A stretch of DNA of 64,000 nucleotides from Strix aluco (taxonomy: Eukaryota; Chordata; Aves; Strigiformes; Strigidae). A program made the translations under genes and the position numbers. Shown in pieces: positions 9,501 to 21,850 of this stretch (position 1 is the stretch's first letter; every line of letters starts with the position of its first letter). The DNA is taken from positions 8,337,256 to 8,401,255 of the forward strand of contig NC_133954.1 of NCBI RefSeq assembly GCF_031877795.1. The letters run 5' to 3'. The notes below the pieces were generated by a model. It did not search any database, was not told the origin of the DNA, and saw nothing but the letters and a program-made list of their open reading frames with translations.

Positions 9501-12500
9501 GGGGGGGGGGGGGCGCGACGCGGGACCCCCCGGAGTGGAGCCTCCGCCCTGAGACACCCCCCCGGCCCCGGACCGCCCCTCCGGAACCCCCCTGGACCCT
9601 CCTCCCTAAACCCTCCCCACCACAGCCCCCCCCGCCCCGCTTTGGGATCTCCCAAATCCTCGGGATCGCCCCACTTGGGGACCCCCAAGTTCTAGCGACT
9701 CCCCCCCCCCCCAATCCTAGGGACCCCCCCGCTGTGGACACCCACCCACGCCGCCCCCCCGGGACACCCCACTCAGGTTTCCCCACCACTGTGGGTCCCC
9801 CCGTGACACCCCCCCCCCCAATGCACCCACTCCCGGCCCCCCCCCCCGGCTCTGGCCCCCCCCAACCCCCCTTCCCACCTGCTCCAGCCCCTCACCCCGC
9901 GCCCACGTGGACCCCCAAGATGCGCGTGTGTGTGTGTGTGTGTGTGTGTGTCCTCCAAAACACCAGTGACCCCCCCAAAGTCTTCCCCGCCCCGCGACCC
10001 CTCCCTACCCGGCCCAGCTGCGGGGGCTCCCCCGATCCCGGGGGGCTGCGGGGGGCATTAGAGGCGGGGGGGGCTGCGGGGGGGGCGGTGCCCCGGACAG
10101 ACGTTGATGGATGGTCTCCGGGCAGGGAGAGCAGCTGGCAGAGCCACCCGCATCCCCGGGGGGGGGGGGGGGCCCAGATGTCCCCACAGCCGGGACCCCC
10201 AACCCCCAGCACCTCTTTGTGCCCCCCACCGCGGCCGCCTGCCGGCCCTGGGTCCCCAAAGCCCCTTCGCCCCCCACGTCCCCCTCGTGTCCCCGAGGAG
10301 GGGACGGTCCCAGCCCAAACCGCCCCCCCCCGGGTCCCTCCCAGGAGCTCGCAGCCCCCCAGCACCGCCCCAGCCTTGCCCCCCCACAATGGCAACAAAG
10401 GGCAGTGTCTGGCGGGACCCCCCCCTTCTGCCCAACACTGGGGGCGGTGGGGGGCCACGGGGGCCGGGCAGGTGGTTGGTTTCTCACCCTGGGGACCCCC
10501 AGTCCCAGGGACCCCCCCCCAACCCAGGGGCGCCCCAAAATCCACCCTGAGTCCCCGTCTGTTCCGGGCTGGGGGGAGGGGGGGGCTGCCCCATCATGGG
10601 AGGGCTGTTTGCCCCCAGCTGTCCCTTGGGGAGGGGACCCCGGGTCCCCCCCCCCTTCCCATCCCGGGCAGCGCGGGAACGGAGAACAAAGAGGAGGAGG
10701 AGGAGGAGGAGCGCGAAGGCTCCGCGGTCCCCCGGCCATGACAGCTGGTGCCCCCAAGTGACACGGGACAAAGGCGTCGCCGCAGGCCATGGGCCCTGGG
10801 ACAAAGGGGCTTCACCCCCCGGGGACTGCGGGGCTGGGGGGGCCCCGAGCCATCACTCGTGGGGGACAGGGCACACGGGGACCGACCAGACCAGTGGGGC
10901 TTCCCCGGGAGAGCCAGGGCTGGGGGCCACCAGCCCCACGTCCCCACTAGCTGGACCCAGCCCCACGCCACCCCCAAACCCACCCTGACCCCACGGCCAT
11001 GAGACCCCGAAACCCCGGCAGCTTGTCCCTGTGCCACCCTGCACCCCGAATCCCGGCCAGTCTGGGTCCACGCCACCCCCGAACCATGTCACCCCCAAAC
11101 CCACATCACCCCCAAACAACGTCCCCCCCGTCCCCCCTTGATCCATCCCCACCCAGCTGGCACCCGAGTGCGTGGGGGAGATGATGGCGATGTCTGGGGG
11201 GTGCAGGGTACCGGGGACGGGGTGGGGGGGGACACACAGCCACGCTGGGGGTGCGGGGGGTGCTGGGGTGCCGCGGCGGCGGGAAGGGGATTCATTAGCC
11301 CGGGGGGGGGGGGGGGGGGGGGAGAGGTGGTTCCAGCGGCCGCCTTGATTGATGGCCTGGCCTCCATCTTGTCAGCCGGGTTTTGTCTCCCGGCCGGGGG
11401 GGAGGAAGGGAAGAGAAAGGGAAAGAGGAGGGAAAAAAAGACCCCGGGGCGGGGGGGGCAGCAGGGGTTGGGGTGCTGAGGGAGGGGGCCCCTCCTCGCC
11501 TGTCCCCGGGCTGTCGCGGTGATGGATGGCCCGGCCGGGGGTGGCCGCCTCACTGCAGCATCCTCGCTGGGGGGGGGGGGTGTGGGTTGTGCACGGGGCT
11601 GGTGACCCCCCCCTCCTGTGGGGTTGGGGGCCCTGGAAGCCCCCAGAGACCAGCTTGGGGCTGGGGGCAGTCCCCCCCCTCCCTGGCCACGTTGTGGGGC
11701 TGGGCTGCACACAATGAGCCCCCATTCCCCCCAAAACCCCCTGGCTGAGCCCCCCCAAGCTCATCCCACCCATGGGTGCTGCTGGACAGGGGGGTGACTG
11801 CCCGCAGAGCCCCCCCCCCACCCCATCCAGCCCCGATCACTCCCCCAAAAATAAACCACGAGGATTTTTCCCCTCTCTGGTACCTCAACTCTCCCCCTCT
11901 CTCTTATCTTCACCCCTGCCAAGGCTCTGGAGGACCCCCCCAGCACCCGGGACGCCCGAAGCGGCTCTGGGGGGGGTCTAGCCCTTGCCCCCCCCCCGCA
12001 CGAAGCTGTCGCCCCCAGCCCCCGGGTGATCCATTCGTCCCCGGGTGCGCTGGGGCATCTGTCGCCCTGTTCCGTATTGTTTTAACGAGGAAATTAGAGC
12101 CCATTAAGCAGCTGCAGTGTCTGCCCGTAGGAAAGCGCAGGCAGAATCGGGGGGGGGGGGGGGTCGGGGGGGTGAGGGGCAGGAGGTGTCAGCACCCCCC
12201 CACCCCCTGGAGACCTTCTTCTCCCTAAAAATAGGCTGAAAAGGGATGGAGGGGGCGAGGAGGGGGACAGAGGGATGCAGGGAAGGATGCAGGGATGGAG
12301 GGATGGGGGGGGGGGGGGGGGGGATGCAGGGGACAAGCAAAGGCACCGGATGGCGCAGGGACAGTCATGGGGACAGTTGGGGACATCGTGAGGGGCAGAG
12401 GGAATGGGGGGGGGGGGGGGCCTGGGTTGGCCCCCCAGATGGTGCCCCCGCGCCGGCTCTCTGCTGCGCTTCGCAGCTAATTGAGTGAAATGGCTGTCAG

Positions 12501-14840
12501 CGATGTAATTAAAGGGGAGCGCGGGGCTCGGGCAGGCCTCAAACAGATGGAAGGGCCCTTAATTGGTAATTAAATTCCTCCCTGGCAGGTGAGATGGAGC
12601 AGCAGCCGGGGCCCCACAAGGCCGCTGGCAGCCGGGGCCCCCCCCCAGAGCCGCTGAGGGGGAGGCAGAGCCGGTCCCTGGCCCCATCGGAGCTGGGGGG
12701 GGACACACACACCCAGAGGGGGGGGGGGCTGGGACCCCCCAAACCAGCCTCATCCCTTTGTCTGTTGATTTCTGGAGCAAACCCCAACCCAGGGCTGCAG
12801 TGTCCCCCCCCCCTCCTGCGGCCCATCAGCCAGTGACAGTCACCCCGTGTGGGGGACAGGGACCCGCAGGGGACCCCCCCCCCAGCATTTTGGGGGGGGT
12901 CCTTGCCTGGGATTGGGTCCCCTCTGTCCCTTCACCCATCCCCGAGGGACACGGGGTGCGTGTGTGTGGGCGGGGGGGGGTTGGAAACCCACACAAGCGC
13001 CTGCTGCCCCCCCCCCCCCCCAGCAGCCAGGAGTGGGGGGGGGGGATTTTATTTTTCTGTCATTAATGTCGGAGATAATGGGAACAGCAATCGGCGGCGC
13101 CGGCCAATATTTCATGTGCGATGGGATGGCGGGGACGGGGCCCCCAGACAGCGATATTAATAACGGCCCCGCGCCGCCGCCCTAACGAAGCGGAGGGGTG
13201 CGGGGGGGGGGGCACCGCGGGTCCCCCCACCCTGCTGCCGACTCATTTAATTCCTCATTAAAGCCCCCGCGGTGCCACTGCCCCCCCCTCGCCAGCCCTG
13301 ACCTGGGGGGGGGGGGGGGGCAATGGCCACTGTGACCCGCGGGGCTGGTCAGGGAAGGGGGGGGCACGCTGGGGTCAGGGGTTGGGGGGCAGCCCCGCGG
13401 CGGGGGGGTGTTAGTTCCAGTGGATAAAGGGGGTTTTATGGCCAGGACCCCCCCCCCCGCCCCGCGGCAGATGCCTTCCCCACCGCTCGCTCTGGAGACG
13501 ATGGTGACCCCGCGGGTGCACCCGCTTTCCCCCCCCCCCCGAGTCCCGGCGCTGAGCTCCCTCTGCCCTGGCAGGATGGGGCCCCCCCCAGCCCCCCCCC
13601 CCCCGGTTCCCTGCTCCATCCCCAGGCAGCTCGGATTTAGAGACGCCGTTTAATTTGCCGTTAATCACCGTTAGCGGGGTAATGAGGGGCGCCCCGAAGC
13701 CTGGGTGGCTCTCTGTGACCTTCACCCACGTGTTGTGTCCCCCCCCCGCGGTGGTGGCCGCCCCCACCCAGCACAGCTGCCACGATTGGGGGGGGGGGCT
13801 GCACCCCGGGATCTGCCCCCCACGGGGAGCTACAGGAGGGGGGTCCAGGGCCCCACAGCCAGTGGGGACAGGGACGGGGACAGGGACGGGGACAGGGCCC
13901 CCCCAGCCCAACGTCTCGCTCGGGTGCTGACTGCTAAAATCCCCTGTGGTCCCCCCCTGGGAGCCCCCCCCAGCCCCACAAGTGGGTCCCATGGGCGCCC
14001 CCACGCCCACCCCCGCTGGGCTCAGACTCCCCCCCCCCCCCCCCCCCCCCCCCACGGCAGCACCCCAGACGCAATGGGACCCCCCTGGACCCACTGGACG
14101 ACCCCTCCTGCCCCACAGAGCACCCAGCCCTTCGGGGGGGGGCGCTGACCCACAGCAGAGACCAATGAGCAGCTGGAAGGTGTCAGGGGGGTGGGACAAA
14201 AGCAGCACAGCGACCAATGGGCTGATGGGGGGGGGGGGGAATGCGTGACGTGTAGGGGTTGTGTCAGGCCCCTCCAGAGATGCTGAGTGAGGGTGGGGGG
14301 GCTCCAGCCACGCCCAGCCCAGTATGTCCCAGTAGAGCCCAGTATGGCCAGGGGGGCCGGGCTCTGCCCTCCCACCGGCTGATGGGAAGGGATGGGGGTG
14401 GCGGTGCCTGGGGGTGGTGTGTGTGTGTGGGGGTGTTGATTAATGGGGGCCATCGCTCACTGTCCGGCCCCCCCCCCCTCAGCGCGGCGATAACGAGCGG
14501 CAGGAATAATGAGCGGTGTCACTCCACTTTTCATCGTGATGGAAAGTCATTACAGGCGTCACCGGCGGCGACAACCAGCCATGAATCAACTGCTCTGCTA
14601 TGAAATTAAAATCGAATCGCCCACCCCCCTCCTTCGCCACCCCACCGTGGCCCCCACTCCCCCCCCAGGAAGGAGAGAGCCCCCCCCCCCGCCCTGCAAG
14701 GGCCACCCCAAGGACAGGGCACAGGGGTCCCACGTCACTGGGGTCACCCCAGGGCCACCCCCCAGGGACTGATACACAGCAGGGGATTTAGGGGCTCCCC
14801 CCCCCACCCCAAAGTCCAGATCGATGGGTGGGAGAAGCGC
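9501..14840. other. intergenic block between COPZ2 and CDK5RAP3 3' ends
   Basis: Extremely G/C-rich DNA full of homopolymers, with a (GT)n tract at about 9926-9951. Long proline-rich frames (e.g. 9314-10741) are composition artefacts. Short AT-richer islands stand out: about 11340-11395 (with TGATTGAT, PBX/HOX type), 12055-12130, 12470-12600, 13040-13190, 13235-13275, 13635-13690 and 14480-14630. Several are rich in TAATTA or ATTAAT cores. I see no gene. Confidence 0.6.
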
Positions 14841-14846
14841 TTTGGC

Positions 14847-14852
14847 TTTATT
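14847..14852 (-). terminator. CDK5RAP3 poly(A) signal
   Basis: TTTATT on the plus strand reads AATAAA on the minus strand, about 150 bases past the CDK5RAP3 stop. Confidence 0.75.
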
Positions 14853-15003
14853 CAGCAACATCCACCCACCCCCCCCCCCAGTGAGGCCACGGCCACGTTA
14901 CCAGCACCGCAGAGCTGGAAATGAGGGGGGGGTGTGTGGGGAGCAGGACCCCCACCCTGCCCCTCTCTCTGTGGGTGCCTGTCCCGGGGGGTGCAGGGGG
15001 GGC

Positions 15004-18000
15004 TCACAGTGAGACACCCATCAAGTTCACCGGCCGCCCGCTGTAGCGCTTGGAGACGTCGGCCTCGATCTGCAAGACAGAGCCAGGGAGTGGGGGGGTG
15101 TATTAGGGAGTGTGGGGGGCAAAAAGAGGGGGGGGGGGGGCCTGCAGAGTTCACACACACCCCCCTCACCAATTTCTGGAGCTCCTTGGTCTTCTCCAGC
15201 AGCCGGTCGAGTTTGGGCTCCAAGGTGCCCTGTTCTGCCAGGGCCTCCTGCCGCTTCTGCCTCATGGTCTCCTTCTTGGCCAGCAGCAGCTCCGCCTGCT
15301 TCAGCTTCTGCCGCAGCAGCTCGCTCACGCGGTCCACGTACCTGTGCGGGGACAGCCGGGGCCCCCATCATCCCATCGCCCCCCTCCCACCCCAGGACAC
15401 CTCAATCTCCCACTCCAGATCCACCCTGCAGAGCCTCATGGTCCCCCCTCAAGCCCTTGACCCCCTGGTTGGTGTTTTTTTTATTTTCCACACCCCCAAA
15501 GCGAGAGGACGGGAGAGCCAGGCCCCCCATCACCCCCGTAGGTGCCCATCCCCACCCAAGACACCTCAATCTCCCACTCCAGATCCACTCTGCAGAGCCC
15601 CATGGTCCCCCCTCAAACCCTTGACCCCCTGGTTGGTTTGTTTGGGCGAGAGGATGGGAGAGCCAGGCCCCCCATCACCCCCACAAGTGCCCACCCCACC
15701 CCAGGACACCTGAATCTCCCCGCTCCAGATCCACCCCGCAGAGCCCCATGGTCCCCCCTCAAGCCCTTGACCCCCTGGTTGTTGGTTTTTGTTTTGGGGT
15801 TTTTTTTCCACCCCCCCGAAAGAGGACCTGGGGGAGGCGAGGATCATGAAGAGATGCTGCATGCTGCGGGTGCAGAGCTGGCCCAGCAGAGCCCGGGTGG
15901 TGGCCAGGAGAGAGCCCACGCGGGCGCTGGTCTGGCCCTGCAGCACGGCGGGCGCCAGCTGGAACTGGCTCACGGCCACGATATCGGCCTCCTCCTCCAT
16001 CTCCACCAGCCGCTGGGACAGGAACAGCTCCAGCTGCGGGGACAGAGCCCAGGGACACTCATCCCTGCGGTGGGACGGCGGCAGGGCGGCCCCTGCCCCG
16101 GGGTTGCGCGTTGTCCTCACCTCCATGAGCTCGTCGATGAACTGGCTGCGGGTCTCGGTGTTTTCCAGGAGCGTCAGGGCGTCGGAGCCGCAGGCCACCC
16201 CCTCAGGCACTGGGGGATGAGCCAGGGGTGAGTGGGCAGGGAAGGGATCTCCACCTTCCCCCCACCCCAACTCATCCCGTACAGGGTGCTCAGCATCACC
16301 CCACAGCACCGTTTAGTGGAGACGCCCCCCTTGTGCACAGGCAGGGTGCCCAGGGTCACTGCAGGCAGGGAAGGGGGAGGAAAGGCAGGGTGGGTGCTGC
16401 CTGCTGCCCGCTGGGACCCCCCGTGTCCCTTTTCAGCCGTGCTCACCCTCGGTGCCAGCCTCCAGCACCGTGATCTGCACCTCCTCGCTTTCCCCATCTC
16501 CCCAGTCAATACCATCATCCTGCTGCAAAAGAACAGGCACCCTGTGAGATGGGAGGGCCCGGGACACCCCCAAGATCCCCAGCCTGGCCCTGGAGCAGGG
16601 CCAGACCCCAGAACCACACAACCAGGGTCCCACACCTGGGGAGTGGGTTCCAGCGTGATCCCCCAGTCGATCTCCTCGCCCTGGGCCGCCCCGTCAGCAG
16701 TGGCACTGTCACCCGCCCTGCTTGGCTCCAGCGTGAAGTCTCCCCAGTCGATCTGCGGGGAGAAGGACAAGAGAACCCCTGAAACACCGGGGGACAAAGA
16801 GCCTAACCCTAACCGACACAGGGCAGAGCCGGCTGGGGCTCTCCCCAGCGCCGCAGCTCAGCCCCGGCTGGCCGGGACGTACCGTGTCCTCCTTCGGCGG
16901 CTCCGGCACCTCCTCCACCTCCGGCCGCTCCACGCGCAGCGGCTGCAGCCCCGTCCTCCACTCGTACACGGTCGTGTTCCCTCTCTTCCCCACGTACCGC
17001 AGCAAGGGAACCACCAGCTCCGTGGAGCTGGCAGCCAGCGCAGGGACATCAGTGCCCAGGCACAAAGTGGGGGGACCCTGCCAGGACCCCCCCGCCCGCC
17101 CCAGAATCCCTCTGGGAGAGCCCCAGAGCCTGGGAGCAGCCGCCAGCCCAACCCGCTGTCCCCACAGGTGGGGAAAGGGGATGTGGGGGTCCCCTCCTGC
17201 CCACCTCTCGCACACGAACTCCACGCAGGCCTGGTACAGCTCGATGGCCTCGGAGAGCGCGCTGGCTCCCGCCCCGATCTCGGACAGCAGCGATGGCAGG
17301 TCCTTCACCAAGGCCAGCAGCTCCTGGCGCACGTTGTCACCCTGGGGACAGAGCAGGGATGTGTCAGGGCACGGAGACAGGCAGCCAAAGCACCCCCGGG
17401 ATGGCTTCACCCTCTACTTGAGGAGCTACACACGGACAGGAAGGGGATGGAGGACTGAGGGGTCACCTACACACACCCCAGCTCCTCCCATAGGTAAGGT
17501 GGCACCATGGGGACATCATATGTGACACGTGGACGCAGCTTGAGCCGCACTGAGGCCAAACGCAGGTGTCTGGGGGCTGCTTTGGGGAGGGAGGTGGCAC
17601 AGCGGGAAGCCCTCCACCACGGGGCCGGGCGCAGGGACTCACGGTGATGCCGTACTGCTTGCAGGAGGCGAAGAAGCGCTCCCGCAGCTCGGCCGCTCCC
17701 AGCTGACACTCGTCCTCGCGACGGGCAAAGTCCTGCTGAGCCTGCTGGCACCGGCTGATTTGCTTCCGCAGCGAGGGGATCTCGTAGCTGATGCTGCGCA
17801 CCAGGAGGCTGGCGAGCTCAGCTGCAGGGAGGGGGGTAAAGGGGGTGCTGAGAGGCCGCGCCAGTCACCCACGAGGCCCTTGGGGTGCTCCAGCCACCTC
17901 GGCTGCTGTCCCAGCCGCACAGCAGAGCCACCTCATCCCCGTGGGACTTGGCTGCTTAATCATGTCCTGCCCCTTTCCCTGCCCACCCCATCCTCATCCC

Positions 18001-19281
18001 AGTTTGGAGACTGAAAACCACCCACCAACACCCCCCAGGGTCTCTCCGGAGCCGCCTTACCCAGGTAAGTGTTCTCCTTCTCATAGAGGTACACGATCTC
18101 CTGCCAGTCCTGTGGAAGGACGAGGAAGCAGAGGGTGGGGGAGGCTGCGAACACGCTGGCTGCCACCAGCCACACGTCCCCAGGCCCGTGCTCACCTTCA
18201 TGCGCTGGGATGAGTAGCGTCAAAAAGGTTCTTGGTGGAGGCTTCAGTGCCCTTGAGGATCTCCACGATCCTCAGGCAGTGGAAATAGTGCAGGTCTGTG
18301 TCAGAGGGAGGGACACAGTCACTGGGACGTCTGCCAGGTGCCACCCTCTCCCACCTCAGGCCCGGGGACCGTGGGTCTCAGAAGGGGCTAGTGCCACCGA
18401 CTCCTCATCTCCTCCTCAGCTGGGGGAGGTTGCCATAACCAAACCCTCAGGAACAGGCTCCTGGTGCGACACTGGCCCCCAGTTGCCCGTGTCCAGCTCT
18501 CCTGGGACACCCCCAGGCTCCACTCACAGGCCCCCGCGAGCAGCTGCTTTATCTCCTCATTCTCGGGCATGTCTTGGATGGCCGCGTTGATCTTCTCGCG
18601 CACGGCCAGCACCTGGCTCTGCCATTTCAGGTTTGCAGTGTCTCCTGTCCACCAGCCAGTCTGCGAGGCAGGGAAACAGGGGGTCAGCGGGGAGAGGGAC
18701 CCTGGAGGGGGGGACCATCAGGTCTGGGAAGGGCTGGAGAGGAAAGGGGGTGTGTGGGGGGGTTGTGTCACCCCGCTGCTGTCTGGACTGGGACAACCCT
18801 ACGTGGCACCGAGGTGGGCAGCGCTGGGGTCACGAACTGCCACACGACGGGGTGACAAACCCTCCCGGGGACGAAGGACACGAGTGAGCGGTGTCAGCCC
18901 GCCCCCACCCACCGGGGAGTCGCGGCACAGCCACCCCCCCCCCCCCCCAGCCCACCCTGGGGTGCTCCCACGCGGGGGAGGTCGGGCCGGGGGTGCCGTA
19001 CCCAGGAGCTTGCCGGTCTGGATGTCGATGGGCACGTTCTGGTAGTCTGGGGAGAGACCTGAGGGGAGGCGAGGGGCGGCGGGACGCGGCAGGGCCTGGT
19101 GGAGCCCAGATGGGACCTGGGCCGCGGCCTGTCCCCGCCTTACTCCAGCGCCCGGGCCCGGCCTGTCCCCGCTCCCCCGGGCCCCTCCCCAGCTCCCCCA
19201 GCCCGGGCCCGGCCTGTCCCCGCTCCCCCCCGGCCCAGGCCCGGGCCCGGGCCCGGGCCCAGGCCGCCCCCCCACCTGCAT
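15004..19281 (-). CDS. CDK5RAP3: CDK5RAP3 (C53/LZAP), UFM1 ligase adaptor
   Basis: CDK5RAP3 partners UFL1 and UFBP1 in the ER-bound UFM1 ligase and binds ATG8 and UFM1 in ribosome-stress ER-phagy. Fourteen exons, 5' to 3': 19276-19281, 19002-19046 (NVPIDIQTGKLL), 18528-18660 (DWLVDRRHC), 18196-18295, 18061-18109, 17643-17821, 17205-17341, 16883-17027, 16636-16752, 16447-16522, 16121-16209, 15828-16033, 15170-15341 and 15004-15069 (ending YSGRPVNLMGVSL). Exons 5-14 keep phase perfectly. The flexible loop carries three IDWG motifs (IDWGDFTLEP, IDWGITLEP, IDWGDGES), the known shuffled ATG8/UFM1-binding type. Exon 3 has one extra base (AAA after CACTGC). Exon 4 lacks one G before RYSSQRMK. Exon 1 (ATGCAG) joins exon 2 one base out of phase. 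These look like base errors. Confidence 0.95.
15389..15830. repeat. three tandem ~150-bp units in a CDK5RAP3 intron
   Basis: Each unit starts near CACCCCAGGACACCTCAATC, runs through CATGGTCCCCCCTCAA and CCTTGACCCCCTGGTTG, and ends in a T-rich run with AGAGGACGGGAGAGCCAGG. The units start at about 15389, 15548 and 15698. The third unit reaches the acceptor side of exon 12 (plus coordinate 15828), and its T-rich part lies beside the splice donor. Confidence 0.8.
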
Positions 19282-19284
19282 GCC

Positions 19285-19560
19285 GCCCGCCGCCGCTCCG
19301 CTTCCGCTTTCCCCCGCCCAATCCCCGCGCCCCGCCCCGCCCCAGCCAATCCCCGGGCACGGCCTCCGCAGATAAACCAATCATAACGCGCTGGGTCCAA
19401 CGGGTCCCGCCCTGCTACCAATCAGAAGGGAGCGACTCCGCGACAGGGCCGCGTACCGGCATTTCGATTGGCTGAGGGGCGGCGGGGGAGGGGGCACAGC
19501 CGACCAATCGGAACGGGCTGACCGGGCATGGGGGGGGGCGCCGCGCACGCATGCGCAGTG
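19285..19560. promoter_or_regulatory. CDK5RAP3 CpG-island promoter with CCAAT boxes
   Basis: CCAAT occurs at 19318, 19346, 19377, 19418 and 19504 (plus) and as ATTGG at 19467 (minus site), in a GC-box-rich island directly 5' of the CDK5RAP3 ATG. A divergent start toward PRR15L is possible but not shown. Confidence 0.7.
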
Positions 19561-21539
19561 CCGTAGATCCCCAGGGCGGGTCTCTCGGGGGTCCCCAGGG
19601 CCGGTCCCGGGTCCCCAGGGCGAGATCCAGCCCCAGGGGATCCCGGATCCTTCGGGGATCCCCAGCTTCCCCCCGAGCAGATCCCGGGTCTCTCGGGGAT
19701 CGCGGGGTGCCCCAGCACGGAACCAGTGTCCCCCTGGGATCCCCCAGCTGCCTCCGAGGGTCCCTTGGGGATCCCCGGGAGGGGCCCAGAGCAGATCCAG
19801 GTCCCTTGGGGACCACTGGGTGCCCCAGCACGGAGCCAGGATCCCTCGGGGACCCGCCTGCTGGGAGCTGTCGCCCCGGGATGCCCACGGGATGTGGGGG
19901 AGCAGCTGCCTCCAGCACCCCGGGGACATCATCGCTCCAGGGCGGGGGGGACACCCATGGGTGCCATCCCCAAGCCAGCGTGTCCCCACGAGCCGTGTCC
20001 TCGCGCAGGGCCGAGATGGCGGCTCTCCTCCTCCATCCCCCGTGGCATCGCCCTGTCCCCCGCGGTGGCCGAGCGGGGCGGTGGCAGCGTTGGGGACAGC
20101 TCGGCGCAGGCCAGCGGGGAGAAGCTGGAGGCAAGAACCGGTCTGGCAGCCCCTGGTTCGGCTAATCCCGCCGAAAGTCACCATAGCCACACTCCCGCGG
20201 CTGCCCTTAACTCCTGGCTGCCCGAAACACGTGCCACGTGCCACCCCGGCACCCACCGGTGACCTGCCCTCGAGGCCAGCAGGGCGGTGAGCCCGGCCCG
20301 GTGCCACGGTCGATGCCAGCACCCGAAGCCGGTGCGGGCCGGCAGCCGCTGTCGGGGCTCAGCCCCGGGTTCCCCCGTCATGAATATTCAGCCGTGCCCT
20401 GGCCCGGCCCCGCTGTTTGCTCAGGCAGGAGGGGTTTGGTCGCGGGTTCACCTTGACGGGAGCAAACGGGGCAGCGGCAGGTAGACGGCACCTGCCCGTG
20501 CACCGCAGCCGGAGCTGTCCCGGCACCCCCGGGACCCCCCGGGCTGGGTGGTCGCAGCGGAGGCGTGGGAGGTGCAGGTACACACACGGGGTGCCCGCGG
20601 TGGGGGAGTGGGACGTGGAAACCCCCGCTGCCAGCACAAGGTGACGGCACGGCCACCGTTCGGCGACGGGTCCCGCCCGGCTCTGGCATGAGGAGGAAGC
20701 AGGCGGGGCACGGCACTGCGGGGGGACACAGCAAATTGGCCCAGGGGGCTACCAGCCATCTTCCCTGGGGTGGTGGCCCCACTCTCAGTGTCCTTGTCCC
20801 CCTGTCCCAGCACCCGGCGTGATGCCGGAGGCACCACCCAGGAGGAGCTGGGCAGGGGTCGGTCTGTGGGGTTGGTCATGGCCGAGCGGTGCAGGGGCAC
20901 GGAGCCACGCTGGCCCCCGGGATGGGGACCCGGGGCTGGGAATCCCCTCCCTGCCCGCTGCTGGGGCAGAGTTTGGCTCCTCCACCCCGAGCCACCCTCC
21001 CCCGGGCCCTGCCCCGAGCCACGTTTGGCACCGGAGCCTTCCGGGATTGCCGGGGCCCACCGGTGCTGCTGCCTGTCCCTGCAGGCAGGGCTGGGCAAGA
21101 AGAAAACCCCGACCTGGGGTGCAGCAGGTTGTGACCCCCCTGGCAGGGATCCCGGCACCTCCCTGGCTCCCACCTGCTTCCCAGTTCCTGTTCCTGTTTG
21201 CTTACTGGGCTCCCTCCCTGCCCCGATACCTGCAGCTGATCCAGCAGCTCCCGGCGGTGCCACCAGCCTTTCCCCCAGGGCTCGGTGATGCCCAAATCAT
21301 CCCCTCCCGGTACCTGGGGGGTCCTCCTACCCCAGCCCCCCCAACCCCATGCAGCCCCCCTGGCATCTGCCACGAGCATCCCAGCAGACAGAGACCACCA
21401 AAGCCGCCTTCGGCAAACGTGGCACCGGGCTCTCCCGTCGGCGTTGCCAGCCCGTGTCCCTTTGTCCATCCCAGGGACGGCAGGGCTGGGGGGCTGAGGG
21501 ACCCCCCCAGAGGGAGTACAACCCCCACTTCCATTTCAG
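19561..21539 (+). other. upstream region of PRR15L; degenerate GGGATCCC repeat at its left end
   Basis: From about 19560 to 19860 there is a loose repeat built on TCTCGGGGATCCC and GGGTCCCCAGGG. The rest is GC-rich with no coding match. A splice acceptor (CATTTCAG at 21532-21539) shows that PRR15L has at least one upstream noncoding exon in this stretch; I cannot place it. Confidence 0.5.
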
Positions 21540-21551
21540 GGGCCGGCAGCG

Positions 21552-21850
21552 ATGGCCGACAGCCACGGCTGGTGGAAGCTGACCTTCCTGCGGAAGCGCC
21601 GGTCGGTGCCACGGTGCTGTACGAGAGCCCCGACAGCCACGCTGCAGCCACCGGCGAGAGCCAGGAGGGGCCGGGCGAGGAGGGGCCACCCGGCTTCGCC
21701 GCCCGCCTGGAGAAAATTGTGGACAAGAGCAGCAAGGGCAAACACGTCAAGGTCTCCAACTCGGGACGCTTTAAGGAGAAGAAGAAAGTGCGGGCGACGC
21801 TCGCCGAGAACCCCAACCTCTGCGCCGCTGGTGAGCGGGAGGAGAAATGA
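21552..21850 (+). CDS. PRR15L: PRR15L, proline-rich 15-like protein (one apparent frameshift)
   Basis: A small single-coding-exon protein of about 100 aa with no known catalytic role. The start [20 protein letters not shown] matches the conserved [11 protein letters not shown] motif of PRR15/PRR15L. After one apparent missing base near 21613 (the CCACGGTGCTG stretch, where CCACGGGTGCTG is expected) the next frame continues VLYESPDSH. It ends with the family signature [20 protein letters not shown], then [19 protein letters not shown], and stops at 21848-21850. The exon starts 12 bases before the ATG at the acceptor. PRR15L lies tail-to-tail with PNPO as in mammals. Apart from the one-base slip the protein is full length. 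Confidence 0.92.

Noticed and set aside
9314-10741. 475-codon plus-strand frame
   Set aside because: Nearly all Pro, Gly, Arg and Ser from C runs, with competing long frames on both strands. No domain and no splice or conservation signal.
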